Shown one piece after another: positions 1-12,788 of a stretch of 64,000 nt of DNA. The translations under genes were made by a program, and so were the position numbers. The notes under the pieces were generated by a model, which was not told where the DNA came from, ran no database searches, and saw nothing but the letters and a program-made list of their open reading frames with translations. How positions within the stretch are numbered: the first letter of the stretch is position 1; each line of letters starts with the position of its first letter. This stretch comes from Dryococelus australis (taxonomy: Eukaryota > Arthropoda > Insecta > Phasmatodea > Phasmatidae): assembly GCA_029891345.1 (NCBI GenBank), contig CM057009.1:301359466-301423465 (forward strand), given 5' to 3'.

Positions 1-1247
1 AACAATACTAGTCAGTTCATGTATACAGTACATGTATGCATATACGAGAAAGCTGATATGGAAGTGTATTAAATATATAAGCAATTGCCTGTATCACTAG
101 CATGATTTCCACACATAACAACGTTTGCCAACTGCCACTGCAAAGCAGTAATTCTGAAAACTGCCAAGTTCATTACTAAGAGCTCTTGCTTTTCTGTTCC
201 TTAAAGTAAACACGAAAGATCCGTCATCAAAATTGTATGGACCTAATATTTATTATTTGGTTTTTCAATGTAATGAGCTATGAGAAGGAATTATGAATGA
301 AACATAATTACATTATTTTAGCAATGCAAAATACTCTTGATAGGATGGCACTGTATAAATTTATTGGCAGTCACTGAAAGTTAATATTTTGAATATCTGG
401 AACATGAAATAAATAAAATTGTGTTTAACTTTGCAGATAGTGTTGGGAATATAAACATATGTCTGTTCATTTCATTTTTCATGCATATAAGAATGACAAG
501 AATTACTATAATTTTTCCTTGAACTATAGCTGAAGATCAAGGCACAAGTTCATTCTTTTGTCTTTCTTTACACTAACAATAAATGTTAATAGACCAGACC
601 TGAAAATATAATGGGCAGCAAGTGCACAAAGTGGACGCCAGAATGTATTTTATAATGTAATAATTTACATAAACAGAAACACTGTGGTATTTTCACCAAT
701 TCACAATGTGTTCATAATGACTGCATAAGGAAATAATGAAGGGTATTCTTTTGTTATTATTCATGTTCAGTGTGTTGCGCAGCTACTAGTTTTGCTGGGC
801 ATTAAGATACAATTTCTTTTCTTTGCAGTCTGTGGACTAATAACAAGCAACTGTCATCCATAAGCATGGAAAAGTATGCTCACCCAAATAATAGTAATTT
901 GTTGTTATACTTCGGTAAGCACCTGAATTTGGCAACTATTAATTTTAGAAGAGTATTAATATATGCAGCCATGTCACATGTGGCAGTATGGTAGTAAATT
1001 GCAAAGTGATGAGGGTAAGGTTAAAAGTAAACTTTGTTTGGAAGTAGTACGTCACAGTGAAAAAAATTAAAGACAGTAAAAACCTACATATATATCTAAA
1101 CATCTACTCCAAAACCATTGCCACATTGTTGCTACTCATTTACCTAAAGTGGTTTCCAGTGGTTACACACAGTAAATAATAAGTGCATTCCAATTATTAT
1201 TTTCAAACATAACTGTACATGCAACTTTTGTTGTGAACACACTAGTA

Positions 1248-1251
<4 letters not shown>
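1..1251. other. AT-rich non-coding stretch
   Basis: No open frame longer than about 60 codons and no recognisable protein motif, RNA gene or terminal repeat was seen. It reads as ordinary AT-rich intergenic or intronic DNA. Confidence 0.6.
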
Positions 1252-1313
<62 letters not shown>

Positions 1314-1326
1314 CCCCCCCCCCCCC
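1252..1326. repeat. (CT)n microsatellite followed by a poly-C run
   Basis: About 60 bases of uninterrupted CT dinucleotides run directly into about 15 C residues. All pyrimidines are on the plus strand, so the tract could in principle form triplex (H-DNA). It is a likely length-polymorphic and error-prone assembly site. Confidence 0.97.
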
Positions 1327-3369
1327 AAGACATTGGAATACTGGTGGAAATATTTATGTATTTAGATAGGTTTCAATATTAGCATGAAACTGATATTGAG
1401 CCAGCCCTACTCTGTGAATGTCATAAATACTGTCCTCAAATAATACTGCTTATCATTGACGATTTCACTTGAGCACTGTCACTTGGCCGAACTAATGCCT
1501 ATAGTATTAAGTTTTGTTCTAAATCTAATATGCAAGCAAGAGAATGTACACAAACTAAAGAGCGGTAAAAAAAAATTAACACGTATGGCTGAACATTTCC
1601 TTCAAATTACATTGTCCACTGTTAAGTGAAGTTCTTGATTTTTTTAAGTTTCTTAACTCCAAAATCCACTTCTGTAAGTCGCCACATTTTTCTCCATCTT
1701 TGAACCTTTTGGCAGATTTATGTCCAAGAACTCCCTGGAACCAAGAATGCTGACAGTTGTAAGCAAAACCTCATTAAACATTTGAACAACCTCACAATAC
1801 ACAAAAAGTAGAAAAAATTAGAAGAGAAATTTTAATAGAGGAAAAGTAAACCGAAAAATACACTGTGTAAAAATGTGTAGTAATTAATACCAAACCATAA
1901 AACCAAATTTACAAATGAAATTTTCGATTCTTAGCTAGTTATTGATGTTTTTACACAAAAATAAGATGATTTCAGTTTAAATCCTCTCTATAATACTTAC
2001 ACAGAAATAAATACCACCTCATTTCCTTTATACTTTAGTCAAACGGTTATAAAAATATTAAGTGCTGTGAAAATGTTAAAATACTGTGAATAAAAAAAAG
2101 AATATATCAAAGTAGTAAAATTATATACACCCAGCATTCAGAGACAGTAATATTGTCTGGTGTTAAACATAGAAATGGTTATGAAAATATCACCATTAAG
2201 TTTGCCACAGAAAACTGGAAATGAGTGGTATAGCAATACAGCACTTTCACAAGGTAAACACTTTCTGAATTCAACCATTAAAACATGTCACTGCCTACAG
2301 GCATAATTTTCAATAATTTTTCTTACACAAATCTCCGCAGTCTCTGTAAAATGAAAGTACTAGCCAATAATTAAAAATTGCATGTGTTCACATTATGTGA
2401 TGGCTACTTACATGATGAATAGTGAATTAAAATAAATATTGAACATATTTAATACAGCTGTAAAAGTCAACCTGAATGTTTTATGTTACTGATGAAGTAA
2501 AATTTGTACCACAACTGTCTTGGGATAAAAATACACATGCTTCCAACACACAAATAGCAGTTGTGATACAACTACGACAACTGCACATGGATGACAAGAT
2601 TCGATTGTTGGTTTGCAAAAAACAGCAAAATTCTTTCCCTGATAACACTTCTGTTATTCTGCTGGCACCAAGTCATCATCAGTGATGATGACAATCTTAA
2701 GTAATTTACTTTATTCTTAAACAAAATTGCTTGCTATTACGAAAATATTAAAGTACAAGAAAGTGTTAGGTGTATCCTTGAGTTTTCCAGGTACAGTAGA
2801 AAGTCTATTATTCAGACTAATAGTGATCAAAAGTAATTCAGATAATAAAAATTCCGGATTTGTAAATAAATCATTTTCACACAACATAAAATATATTTCA
2901 CTTGCATAGAACATAGTGCTTATCCAAAACCGAAACTGTATATAAAATAAAAAAATTTAAAATCAGTTAACAAGTAACCACTCCCCTCCCGGATGTGTTT
3001 ACTGTGAACAACACGTGAAAGGGCACATCACAAAAGCAGACACAAGTGCTTGTCTCTCCTCTGCGAGTAAGGGTATCACTGTGATGAAAGAGACTTTTGT
3101 GTTTTTCCTATTCTCTATTTTTAAAAAGAGTCTGGATATCTGGTCATACACATAACCAACGTTCTGATAATCAACTTTCTACTGTATTTGTAGGTCTGTG
3201 GTCATCCTGCATAATTAGCCTAGTTGACGCTTTGCTAAAGCCAGCCTCGCACAATGCCCAATTCCGTAGTAATTTTCATAATCATTTATGTTCTTGATAG
3301 AAAATATTTATTTCCAGAATTTGTTTATCAAAAAACAATAATACCCAAGTAACAGCATAGTGCAGTCGG
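1327..3369. other. AT-rich stretch without recognisable genes
   Basis: Only short spurious frames (under 70 codons) occur. No splice-bounded exon, transposase motif or tandem array was recognised. Confidence 0.55.
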
Positions 3370-3432
3370 CTGGTTGTGGTTTGCTAATCAAATCAACTAG
3401 TTTCAAATCAGACTAAGCTGTACTGCATAAAT
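3370..3432 (+). repeat. weak tRNA-like (SINE head) remnant
   Basis: The stretch has the layout of a degenerate tRNA head. A GGCTGGTTGTGG box resembles a pol III A box, and AGTTTCAAATC, 30-40 bases downstream, resembles a B box (GGTTCRANNCC). It is too diverged to fold confidently and could be chance. It is not a functional tRNA. Confidence 0.3.
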
Positions 3433-3690
3433 AATTTTAACACACACGCACATATTTTTAAATTTTTATTTCCTTTTGGGCTTTGTACCATAGAAGCTTG
3501 TACCTCTGCCAACTGCAGTCTGTCTACCATTTGAGAGTGGTTTTTTGCTGGTATTTACAATTTTCGGTCTTCCTTTCTCCTATAAAATTGTTGTGCCTTC
3601 TGTTATGCCCAAGGCATAAGAAATTTGAGTACATATTGTGTAAGGCCAGATTCTGCAACATTGAGCACTGAAGATTGTGTAGCATGTTGT

Positions 3691-3932
3691 TATAGGCTGT
3701 TCACGGTAAAGTGAGCACTTTTTAAGGCCCTTATAAACTTTTCCTTTTGTCAAATTTTCATCTTCCTGCTGTCATTTAATATAAACATTGCAATGTGAAT
3801 AATAAACACGGTGTATATATTTCCCCATCCTCAAAATTTAATGCCTGAGGCTGCAATAAGATATATTTATTAAAGATTAATGCCTGTTGAGAGGGCCTTA
3901 AAAAGTGCTCACTTTACTGTGAACAGCCTATA
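3691..3932. mobile_element. MITE family 1, copy a (TA target duplication)
   Basis: A 238-bp element (3693-3930) is bounded by near-perfect inverted repeats of about 38 bp, starting TAGGCTGTTCACGGTAAAGT on the left and mirrored at the right end with about one mismatch. TA on each side fits a Tc1/mariner-type target duplication. The interior is AT-rich and non-coding, so movement would need a transposase supplied elsewhere. Two diverged copies lie at 4998-5232 and 47430-47665. This copy has the best-preserved termini and is probably the youngest of the three. Confidence 0.9.
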
Positions 3933-4694
<762 letters not shown>

Positions 4695-4997
4695 TCACAT
4701 ACTTCTATTACTCATAAAGAGTTACATTATACTTTGAAATTCATTTTCGTGATTGTTTATTTTGGTGTGAGAGTCTTTTAGATTCTTAACTTCTTGTGGG
4801 CTGACCGAGAAGTAAACACTACTGCAAAGAACAAAAGGCATGCATCCTTCCTGTTTGTAGATCTAGGAAACCTCTGAGAGCACCACTCATGCAGCTATCA
4901 TCGCTGAAAATTAAAGGCCATTTTTCTGCGACAGCTCAGCAGCAAAGAAGTGGTGTGAAATGACTCAAAGAGCACTACATAGATGTAACAGACATTA

Positions 4998-5232
4998 TAG
5001 GCCGTTCCCAGTAAAGTGAACATTTTTTGAAGCTGTTTCATCAGACATAATAACCAATAAATAAATTTCATTGTGGCCTCGGACTTTTGGTTTTGGGTAT
5101 GGTGAATGTAAACACTGTGTTTATTACTCACATGGCAGGGTTTACCTTAACAAATGGTGGAAGGATATAAACTGGCTGAAATAAAAAATTAACTAAGGCT
5201 TCAAAAGTGCTCACTTTACCATGAACGGCCTA
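4998..5232. mobile_element. MITE family 1, copy b
   Basis: A 235-bp relative of the element at 3693-3930. The left end is TAGGCCGTTCCCAGTAAAGT and the right end is its inverted relative, with TA at 4996-4997 and 5233-5234. The termini are more diverged than in copy a. The central AATAAACAC(A/G)GTGTTTAT-like segment is shared by all three copies. Confidence 0.85.
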
Positions 5233-5234
5233 TA

Positions 5235-6199
5235 ACTTATATTGTACACACACTGATCTATGGTATTATTTCGTAAAGCTAAAATATTATCACTCTTTAC
5301 AAATTTTCTCTCTCATTACAAAATTTTACCATAACATTTTAGAATTTTGGGCAGTTATTACTTTATATAAAATACTGGTTTTTCTTTACCCAAATTAAAG
5401 TCTGAAATTCACATTACAGAGAACTCCAGTGACAAACATAGGAACTATGTTATAAGGAATTTTGTAGCAAGTCACTGAAGAGGTTAATAACACTCGTTAA
5501 TTTTGGTATGACACACTTTAAAAAAAAAAGTAAACACAGTAATATATAGATTCCTTATTTTCAATATTTGAAGCCACCGTTAAAAACAATAGTTTGATAA
5601 TAAAAATATATTGATGAAGGCGATCTAATAAGACACAATTTGCCACAAAAAAATATACTTCACTCAAAATAATCTCAGCAAGGAACAAAACTTAGAAATA
5701 CCTCTCTCAAAACTTCAAGGTAATGTACAAAAACTAATTAATAATAGAGACGTACCTAACAAATGGCACAATTGTACATCACATCTTCTGAATATATGCA
5801 AATTTTTACAATTTATTAAAAAATAATCAACTACCAATTTGCGAAAGATTAACTTATTTTTGGAATGGTAATAATAAATGAAACCAAAGAAGCAGCACCA
5901 AAACCTAATATTTTTTGGTTGAGAAGAGGGGAAGGGTTATCATATAGAGTTTAGTAAGAAGAAAATCTTGTCACAATGCTATAATGTCAGTAGTCTACTG
6001 CTAAGTGAAAATTAAGTAATTTATTTCTTTTTGTTTATTTATAAAAGACCCAACCACATCAAAAGTCTGATGCATGTCCAATTAGACTGAATGGACACGG
6101 TAGTTACAGATTTTACTCAATAGACCAAAAGCGACTTAGGTAGCGGGGATGAGGTGAGGAGTGTGTGCTAGTTCTGATACACTCTCATTTCTAGTTCGG
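5235..6199. other. AT-rich non-coding stretch
   Basis: No gene, inverted repeat or tandem array was recognised. Confidence 0.5.
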
Positions 6200-7370
6200 T
6201 AGCTGAGGTAAGGTAAGGCTTAAGCGGGGTGAATTCCTACACGAATGTTCCAAAGTCGTGCTTCTTTCGTCCAGAAGATCACGTTATCCCAACCTAGGTG
6301 AACTTCCGCTCTGGTTAAGAAGCTGTAGACAACAGGGTGATACTTGTAGCTGGTACGAACACATGGTGGAAACTCAATTAATATTGCCAATGCAGGCGTG
6401 ACTGCTTGACATCTGAGTTCGGTGGCATGAACTCGTTCCGCCTGTCTATCCTGTTTCTTCCCCACGAGCACTAATAGTGCTGTGTATGTGATGGGAAGAA
6501 ACAGGTAGCCGTCTCATGGGTATGTCTCAGTTCAGTTTAATAACTTCCCCAGATTCCGTTGGCAGTGCACAGAATAACCTACCTCCAACTGAGTACAGAT
6601 ATATACCCTGAAAATAAAAGTAGCAAAGTAGAAAGCAACATGTGTTTATTGAAAGTTCAATACACACGTAACCTGTGCTACCTCCTACCAAGTAGAGGAT
6701 AGCTGAAGGTAACTGCATAGTTCTAGGTGTAGGTGACCTGGTTCTGAATAAACAAGAAAAGGTGATTTTAGACAAAAATGAATACTTACAATTAAACTAC
6801 TAATAAAAGGTGTCTAGAGGAGGCAAAGGAAGTTAAAAGAAGAAAGTTTGTGTTGGTATGTCATCGGGTTGACTGGTCATTGGTATACGTAGTTGGTTGC
6901 CGCAAAGGCGTGCTTGTAGGATTCGAACTTCTCTACAGCTCCCGAGCACTAAGAGTATTGTGGGTGTAGCAAGAGATCCGAAAGAATGACGCCCGAGGCC
7001 GGCAGCGTCCGGACTTAGATTATGGAAGCTTGTAGGCTGCTGGCGCCGTGTGCGGGAGAGGTGTGACATCCTCCGGCCCTGGGTGGCATGAGAATTATCT
7101 CATCAGAGGTTCTGGCTTCGTGCCTCGTCAGGTCTGCTTGGCCATGCCTGAGGTCTGGGCAGCTTATAGGCATCGAGAACGGGGAGGGGGGGGGGGTGCC
7201 TGCCGGGATGCGTGCCTTCCAAGCGAGAAGAAAAAATACATAAGTTCCCGTTGCCTGTAGGGGTTGGCAACTTGTTGCTCACGTCTGTAGAGATGAAGCA
7301 GTACTCCTAGGTGATGAGTCAGAGTTGTACTATAATATTTGTAGAAGCGGCACGCGTAAAGTCTGAAATA
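6200..7370. repeat. GC-richer dispersed repeat, copy P
   Basis: A GC-richer block inside AT-rich flanks. Several anchor segments recur in order at 31.3-32.6 kb (copy Q). These include a GCTACCTCCTA...GGTGTAGGTGACCTG stretch (6678-6741), a CTAATAAAAGG...TCTAGAGGAGGC stretch, a long poly-G run (about 7181-7197) and GAAGCGGCACGCGT near the right end (7343-7356). It carries no intact ORF. It may be an LTR or a non-autonomous element; class and exact ends are unresolved. Confidence 0.55.
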
Positions 7371-7816
7371 TTATTTGTACTATGTAGTGCCACAAATTTC
7401 AGTACGCAATTCCCAATTTGCAATTATTTTCAAAAATTCCTTGTTGCTAAGTGATATTAATTTGCATTTCAATAATGTCGCAACAAAAAAGTGAGTTAAG
7501 ATGTTCCACAACTGCCATTACCTACCTGCAAATAATGGTAACTAAAAAACTTTTTAACAGCAACTCTTCCATTACTGTATATACAATTTAACTATAATTA
7601 AGCTTGTTTTTCATATTTTACATGAGCAATAAACGTTTACCCACAAATAAAATATTTTTGTGAATATGTTTGAAAAATTAAAACATTCAAGTATTTATTT
7701 TCTGGCAATGGAAATATTCCAAGTTTTTTAGTGTTGGTGGTTCACCTGTACAGTGTTTTGTCACACCTAACTCATGGTATTTGCATCACAGCATTATGGT
7801 TGGCCTTAATACACAC
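7371..7816. other. AT-rich non-coding stretch
   Basis: Nothing recognisable lies between repeat P and the left long direct repeat. Confidence 0.5.
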
Positions 7817-9225
7817 TGACATCATCCTTGCTGTCCTGCTCGGAAGGCAGATGAAAGCTGCTCACTCGTGCACCAGCAATGCAAGACTGTGTGTTAGAGC
7901 ATGTGTCCTTCAGATCATTCACGTACAAACAGATCAGTGAACCATTCCATGACCAAGATGACCCGCCTCACCCAGAGTAAACTACAGTGCACGTGTTTAT
8001 TGCGGTGAAGTGTTGTGGCCCCCAAAATGCAGAGCTTAATTTAAACACAGGAAAGTATTATCTCCCGTTTGCTCCCCATGAGTGAAGTGCTATTTAATAA
8101 AGAGTGCCCTACCACGTGGTTTACATATGTTTACGAATAATTAACTTGGACTAAATTAACACTATAATTTTACAGTGTGTGTCATGCTTGTTTTGTCTTG
8201 GTAGTTCTGGTATCTGCCATGTAATGCACCCAAAATTAAATTTTGCAGTTCACATATTAAATTAATGTGTTAATTTAATAATATTGTTTTGAAGGGTCAT
8301 TTTAGTATAAAGTGCCTTGTATGTTTTTAGTATAATTTATTGTGTGTTTAGCGATCCCGTTCCGGCTTTTCTTAGTAAGTTCATGTTCCACGACACGCAT
8401 AGCAACAGACACAATAAACATTAATAAAGCCGTCTGATGATGCTTATTAAATTTCATAGTGCATTTTGCTGTATTTAATTGTCTTTCTATTCATGCTGTT
8501 CAGTGTATGTATATTTTTGGTTTTTCCCTCACGGTGCTGGCGGGAGACCTCCATTAGATAACAGCATCTCTGCACCACCCTCTTCAGTCTTGACCAGCGG
8601 GCCGAACAGGGTGGATGTGCATCAGGCGCACCGCGGGAACTTCATCTGTTTGCATCAGTCATAGTAGTTACAATAGTGTGTCTTTTAATTGCAGGAAACT
8701 TTTTATTGTTTTTGCTCCTCCCGCGTAATCGTAATCCTCTCAGTCAGCAGCCCCGGAGAGTTTATTGTTTATAATTTCCATGAATTGTTCAGTGCTTTGT
8801 TTCCATGTGGGCCTATGGCAGGCCTGGTATGCCATGCCCACTTAGTTCAACAGACAGTCTATTGTGTGTTAATGTACCCATTCTGCAATGTACGTAGTTC
8901 AGATGGACCTAGTTTTATTTCATTTCTTAAGATTTGAAGCAATCTTAAGACCTGGCTCCCTCTAGAGTAACCCACTTACTCAGTTCATGAACTGTAACAG
9001 TACTAAGTAACTCTTGTACTAAACTTAATTCCTTAACGTGTGCTGTGAGGGGGAATCGCCACATGGCTGTCGACCTGCTACTGCCATAAGATACCATCTC
9101 CACTGCTTGTCCATGTTTTTAGCTGGTGCCCTGGGAACTTTCAACATCTTTTCTAACATTTATCGCCATGCATCAAGGTTTCTGTCAAATATGGCATATC
9201 CCGCCCCTCGCTACCAGCCAAGCCA
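7817..9225 (+). repeat. left long direct repeat (putative 5' LTR)
   Basis: Aligns from end to end with 11214-12694. Shared landmarks are GTTTGCTCCCCATGAGTGA, AATAAAGAGTG(C/T)CCTAC, and a conserved open frame (8479-8664 here) whose C-terminal part is similar in both copies. The frame probably reflects shared descent only. Confidence 0.75.
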
Positions 9226-11213
9226 TGTTATATGGCTTGTACCAACGTGGAGAGAAATCGGACAGCTAGTGCAACACATATAACGTTAGCCACATTTGTC
9301 GCACAACTTAGTGGTATTTCGGAAAGTGTAATTCAACGTACATTTTCCACTCATTTATGGCATCACAAATAGTGTGGCATGAAGATGCACATAGTAAAAA
9401 ATGAGCATGTGGCAGAAAATTTTGTGTTCCAGAAGTCCTCCATTGTTCAGAAAGACTACTTGGAACAGTGAAGCAGCCACCATCTTGTGAGTGTAACGAC
9501 CCCCTTTGTCTGGAAGGGCTAGAATCACCCATGATGTCACCGCATGCTGTGAAGTAACCGATGATGTCACCACGTGCCTGCCGCCTGCCGTGTGTGCATG
9601 CATGGTCCGGACTGGCAGTGCGCTGACCACCGCTCCCCACTCCAGGCCAGTTGAAAGCCAGTCGCGTGCGTGGGCCTACGAACAACTGCGACCACATAAT
9701 TTCCATCAGTGCAGCCAAGCTGTGCATAATGCAGGAAGACTGTTTCATTGGACCCAATGCCACCCCTAACCTGCCAACATTCATCCATCTGCCATAGTAA
9801 ACACTGAGGGGATAATGTGCTGTTTGATTGCCGGCTGTCTGCAACAAGATAAAACATATCCACGCCATTTGTGCAACAACACCAGCTACACCGAAGCACA
9901 AAGTTTAGTCGCAGCCTGTTCAGTCTGCCAACATCTAGTCAACATATCATTTCGCTCGTAACATTGTCCATTGTTATATCGTCCAGTGATCTGTGTCACA
10001 CTTTTCCTGTGTCCTACTTATTTGTTTTGTTGTGTACTAAGCATTAATGCCTAGAATTTTTTTTATTTGTTGGTGTCCACTATGTTCTTTGTTATTGTTT
10101 TGTATCACATCTTGTACACACGCAAATCATGTACATTGACTCATCACCCCCTCATCCTATTGAAAGTGCCAGTCATGCATCAGTGTGTGTTTAAACATTA
10201 TTCTCTTGACATGCAACTTCGCAAGTGCTACACGTCCAGCATCCACCCACTCAATAGGGTACCGATAGATAATAGGTGGGCAAATACCCCCCCCCCCCCT
10301 CCCCCCCACTCCTTCATCTGAGATCACCTTGTAAATATGTTCAAATTGTTCGTTCGTCCATTTTGGATAGGGTATCGAGAGTAAATCGGTGGGTTGGCAA
10401 CCCCCTTTCTGTGCCCGGTACCCTTATCAACACCACGTCCACAGAGATAATAGGCGGGTTGACAGTCCCCCCCCCTCCCTCCGCACGTGAAGTGGGTACC
10501 GAGAGTTAATCGGTTAGTGTAGTCAGCTCCCCTCTGCACCCAACATAATTTTCTTCATCGCCACGATGTCCAGCCTAAACTACAAGTGCATGCCAGTTAA
10601 GACTCGCACACCTTTAGTTAGTACATTTTGCCCTCATAGCCGAGGTGCAGCTCCATGTTAACATCCCTGCCACTCTGATATGTTCTGTTTACACATATCT
10701 GCACTGTGTAAACTCCTCATCTATTTACTTGTTCATTGAGTTCTGCTGTTTATATCTGATGCCACCAGGGTTTGTTTTCATGCCAGTCTGATCAACTGTT
10801 GTTTACATCCCACTATGCCTCATCTTTTACATGTATGCCCCATTGTTTACATGTCCCTTTACAGCATGGTAACTGTTGTGTTTGTTTACATCTACCAATT
10901 CTCCGTTGTTCTTGCTGCACAATACCATCTGTTCTTCATTGTCCTACACCATGATAATGGGGACTTTTTCTTTTCCTTGTATATATTTTGTACTTACGAA
11001 TCCGTCCACTTTATGTCACCACTGTACTCTGCATAACCTCAACAATTCTGCAACCTCAAGAGTTTGTGGAGGTGGTGCTACCCCTTCACACCCAGCAATA
11101 ACATTGAGCAGTGCCCCATTGCACTGCCCCACTACCTGCTGCACTTCAGCATGACCAGCACTGCTAGATGTTCTCGCATCGCACCAATGGACTCTAGGGG
11201 GGGGGGGGGCATT
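9226..11213 (+). other. internal region of the LTR-like element
   Basis: No retroelement protein motif in any frame. A 197-codon minus-strand frame at 9308-9901 has no recognisable domain and overlaps other open frames, so I treat it as spurious. Four imperfect GGGTACCGAGAG-type repeats occur at 10257-10535. CCAACGTGG at 9243-9251 faintly recalls a tRNA-Lys primer site but is offset from the repeat end. Confidence 0.5.
10257..10535. repeat. four imperfect internal repeats with C-rich tails
   Basis: The motif GGGTACCGA(T/G)AG..TAATAGGTGGG, followed by a C run, recurs near 10257, 10371, 10446 and 10494. Spacing is irregular. The C runs (up to 13 C) are likely slippage sites. Confidence 0.6.
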
Positions 11214-12694
11214 TGACGTCGCCCTCGCTGTCCTGCTGGGGAGGCAGACCAATGCTGCTTGCTCGTGCACCAGCAACGCTTGAATGTGCGCTAGTGCAGG
11301 TGTCCTTCAAGTCGTTCTTGCATGAACGGGTCAGTGAACTGTTCCATGACCCAGATGACCTGCCTCACCAAGAGTAAACTACAATGTATGTGTTTATTAT
11401 GGTTAAGTGTTGTATCCTCCAAAAAGCAGAGCCTAATTTAAAGACGGAAAAGTATTATCTCACGTTTGCTCCCCATGAGTGAGTACTATTTAATAAAGAG
11501 TGTCCTACAACATGGTTTACGTATGTTTACGAATCATTGACTTGGAACACTAAATTCATAATATAATTTTACAGTGTTTGTGTCATACTTGTTTTGTCTT
11601 GCAAGGGTATATTTCCATTTTCCAGTTTTATTAAAATGTAAAGTCTATGATCTTGGTAGTTCCGGCGTCCGCCAAGCCAAGCACCCAAAATTGAATTTCT
11701 CAGTTCAAATATTAAATTAACGTGTTAATTTAATATAGTAATCTGGTTTTGAAGGGTCATATGAGTGTAAAGTGTCTTTTATGTTTTTATTATAATTTGT
11801 GTGATAAGCGAGCCTGTTCTGGCTTTTCCTAGTAAGTTCATTTTCCCCTGACACGCATAGCCAGAGACTATGAGTATTATTAAAGCAGTCTGATGTGTCG
11901 GAAATGCATATTTAATTTCGTAGAGTGTTTTGCTGTATTAAATTATATGTATGTTCTTCAGTATATGTATATTTTTGGTTTTTCCCCTCTTAATCCTGGC
12001 AGGAGTCCTCAGTTAGGTAGCAGCATCTCTGCACTACCATCTATATTCTTGACCAGCAGGCCAAACATGGTGGATGTGCATTGCGCGTGCCGTGGGAGCT
12101 TCATCTATTTACATCAATCACGGTAGTAACAATAGTAAGTCTTAATTGCAGGAACCTTTTTACTGTTTTTGCTCCTCCCGCATAACCACCCTCCTCTCCA
12201 TCACACTCACGGCCCCGGAGAGTTTATTGCTTGTAATTTCCACGCATTGTTCAGTGCTTTGTTTCCGTGTGGGCCTATGACAGGCCTGGTATGCCATGCC
12301 CACATAATTCGAGGGACAGTGTATTGTGTATGAATGTACCCATTCTATAATAAACTTAGTTCAGATGGACCTTATCTTATTTCACTTCGTAACATTTCAA
12401 GCAATCTTGGGACGTGGCCCTCTCCAGAGTAACCCATGTGCTCAGCTTATGAACTGTAACAATGTGCTAAGTGACTCTTGAACTAAACTTAATTCCTTAA
12501 TGTTTGCTGCGAGGGGGAATCGCCACATGGCTGTCAACCTGATACTGCCCTGAGATACCATCTTCACGTGCTTGGCCATGTTTTAGATGAGCTGGCACCC
12601 TGGGAACTTTCAACATCTTATCTAACATTTATCGCCATGCATCAGAGTTTCTCTCAAATCCGGTACATCCCACCCCTCACTAGCAGCCAAGCCA
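11214..12694 (+). repeat. right long direct repeat (putative 3' LTR)
   Basis: The partner of 7817-9225. It carries about 50 extra bases near 11600-11651 (absent from the left copy) and many point differences. Those differences imply long independent decay if the two were identical at insertion. Confidence 0.75.
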
Positions 12695-12788
12695 CTTAAA
12701 CACATTGAACAAGTTGCATGAAGCATGCCCGGACTGTTATAAATTTCCATGAAATTAAGTGCTGGGAGTAGTATATTTTCAAGATATT

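Larger units (their letters stand above)
7817..12694 (+). mobile_element. putative non-autonomous LTR retrotransposon
   Basis: Two colinear direct repeats of about 1.4 and 1.5 kb flank about 2 kb of unique DNA. Both begin TGAC(A/G)TC and end AGCCAAGCCA, so each has TG...CA ends. A 13-G purine run (11197-11209) lies four bases before the right repeat, where a polypurine tract belongs. The internal part has no gag, RT or integrase motif, so the element would need helper proteins, as large retrotransposon derivatives do. No clean target duplication was found; the flanks CTTAATACAC and CTTAAACACA are only loosely alike. The copies are well diverged, so the insertion is old. A tandem duplication of unrelated DNA is the alternative. 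Confidence 0.65.

Noticed and set aside
9308..9901. 197-codon minus-strand frame
   Set aside because: No domain, overlapping open frames on both strands, and location inside a non-coding-looking LTR element; a chance frame in GC-richer DNA.
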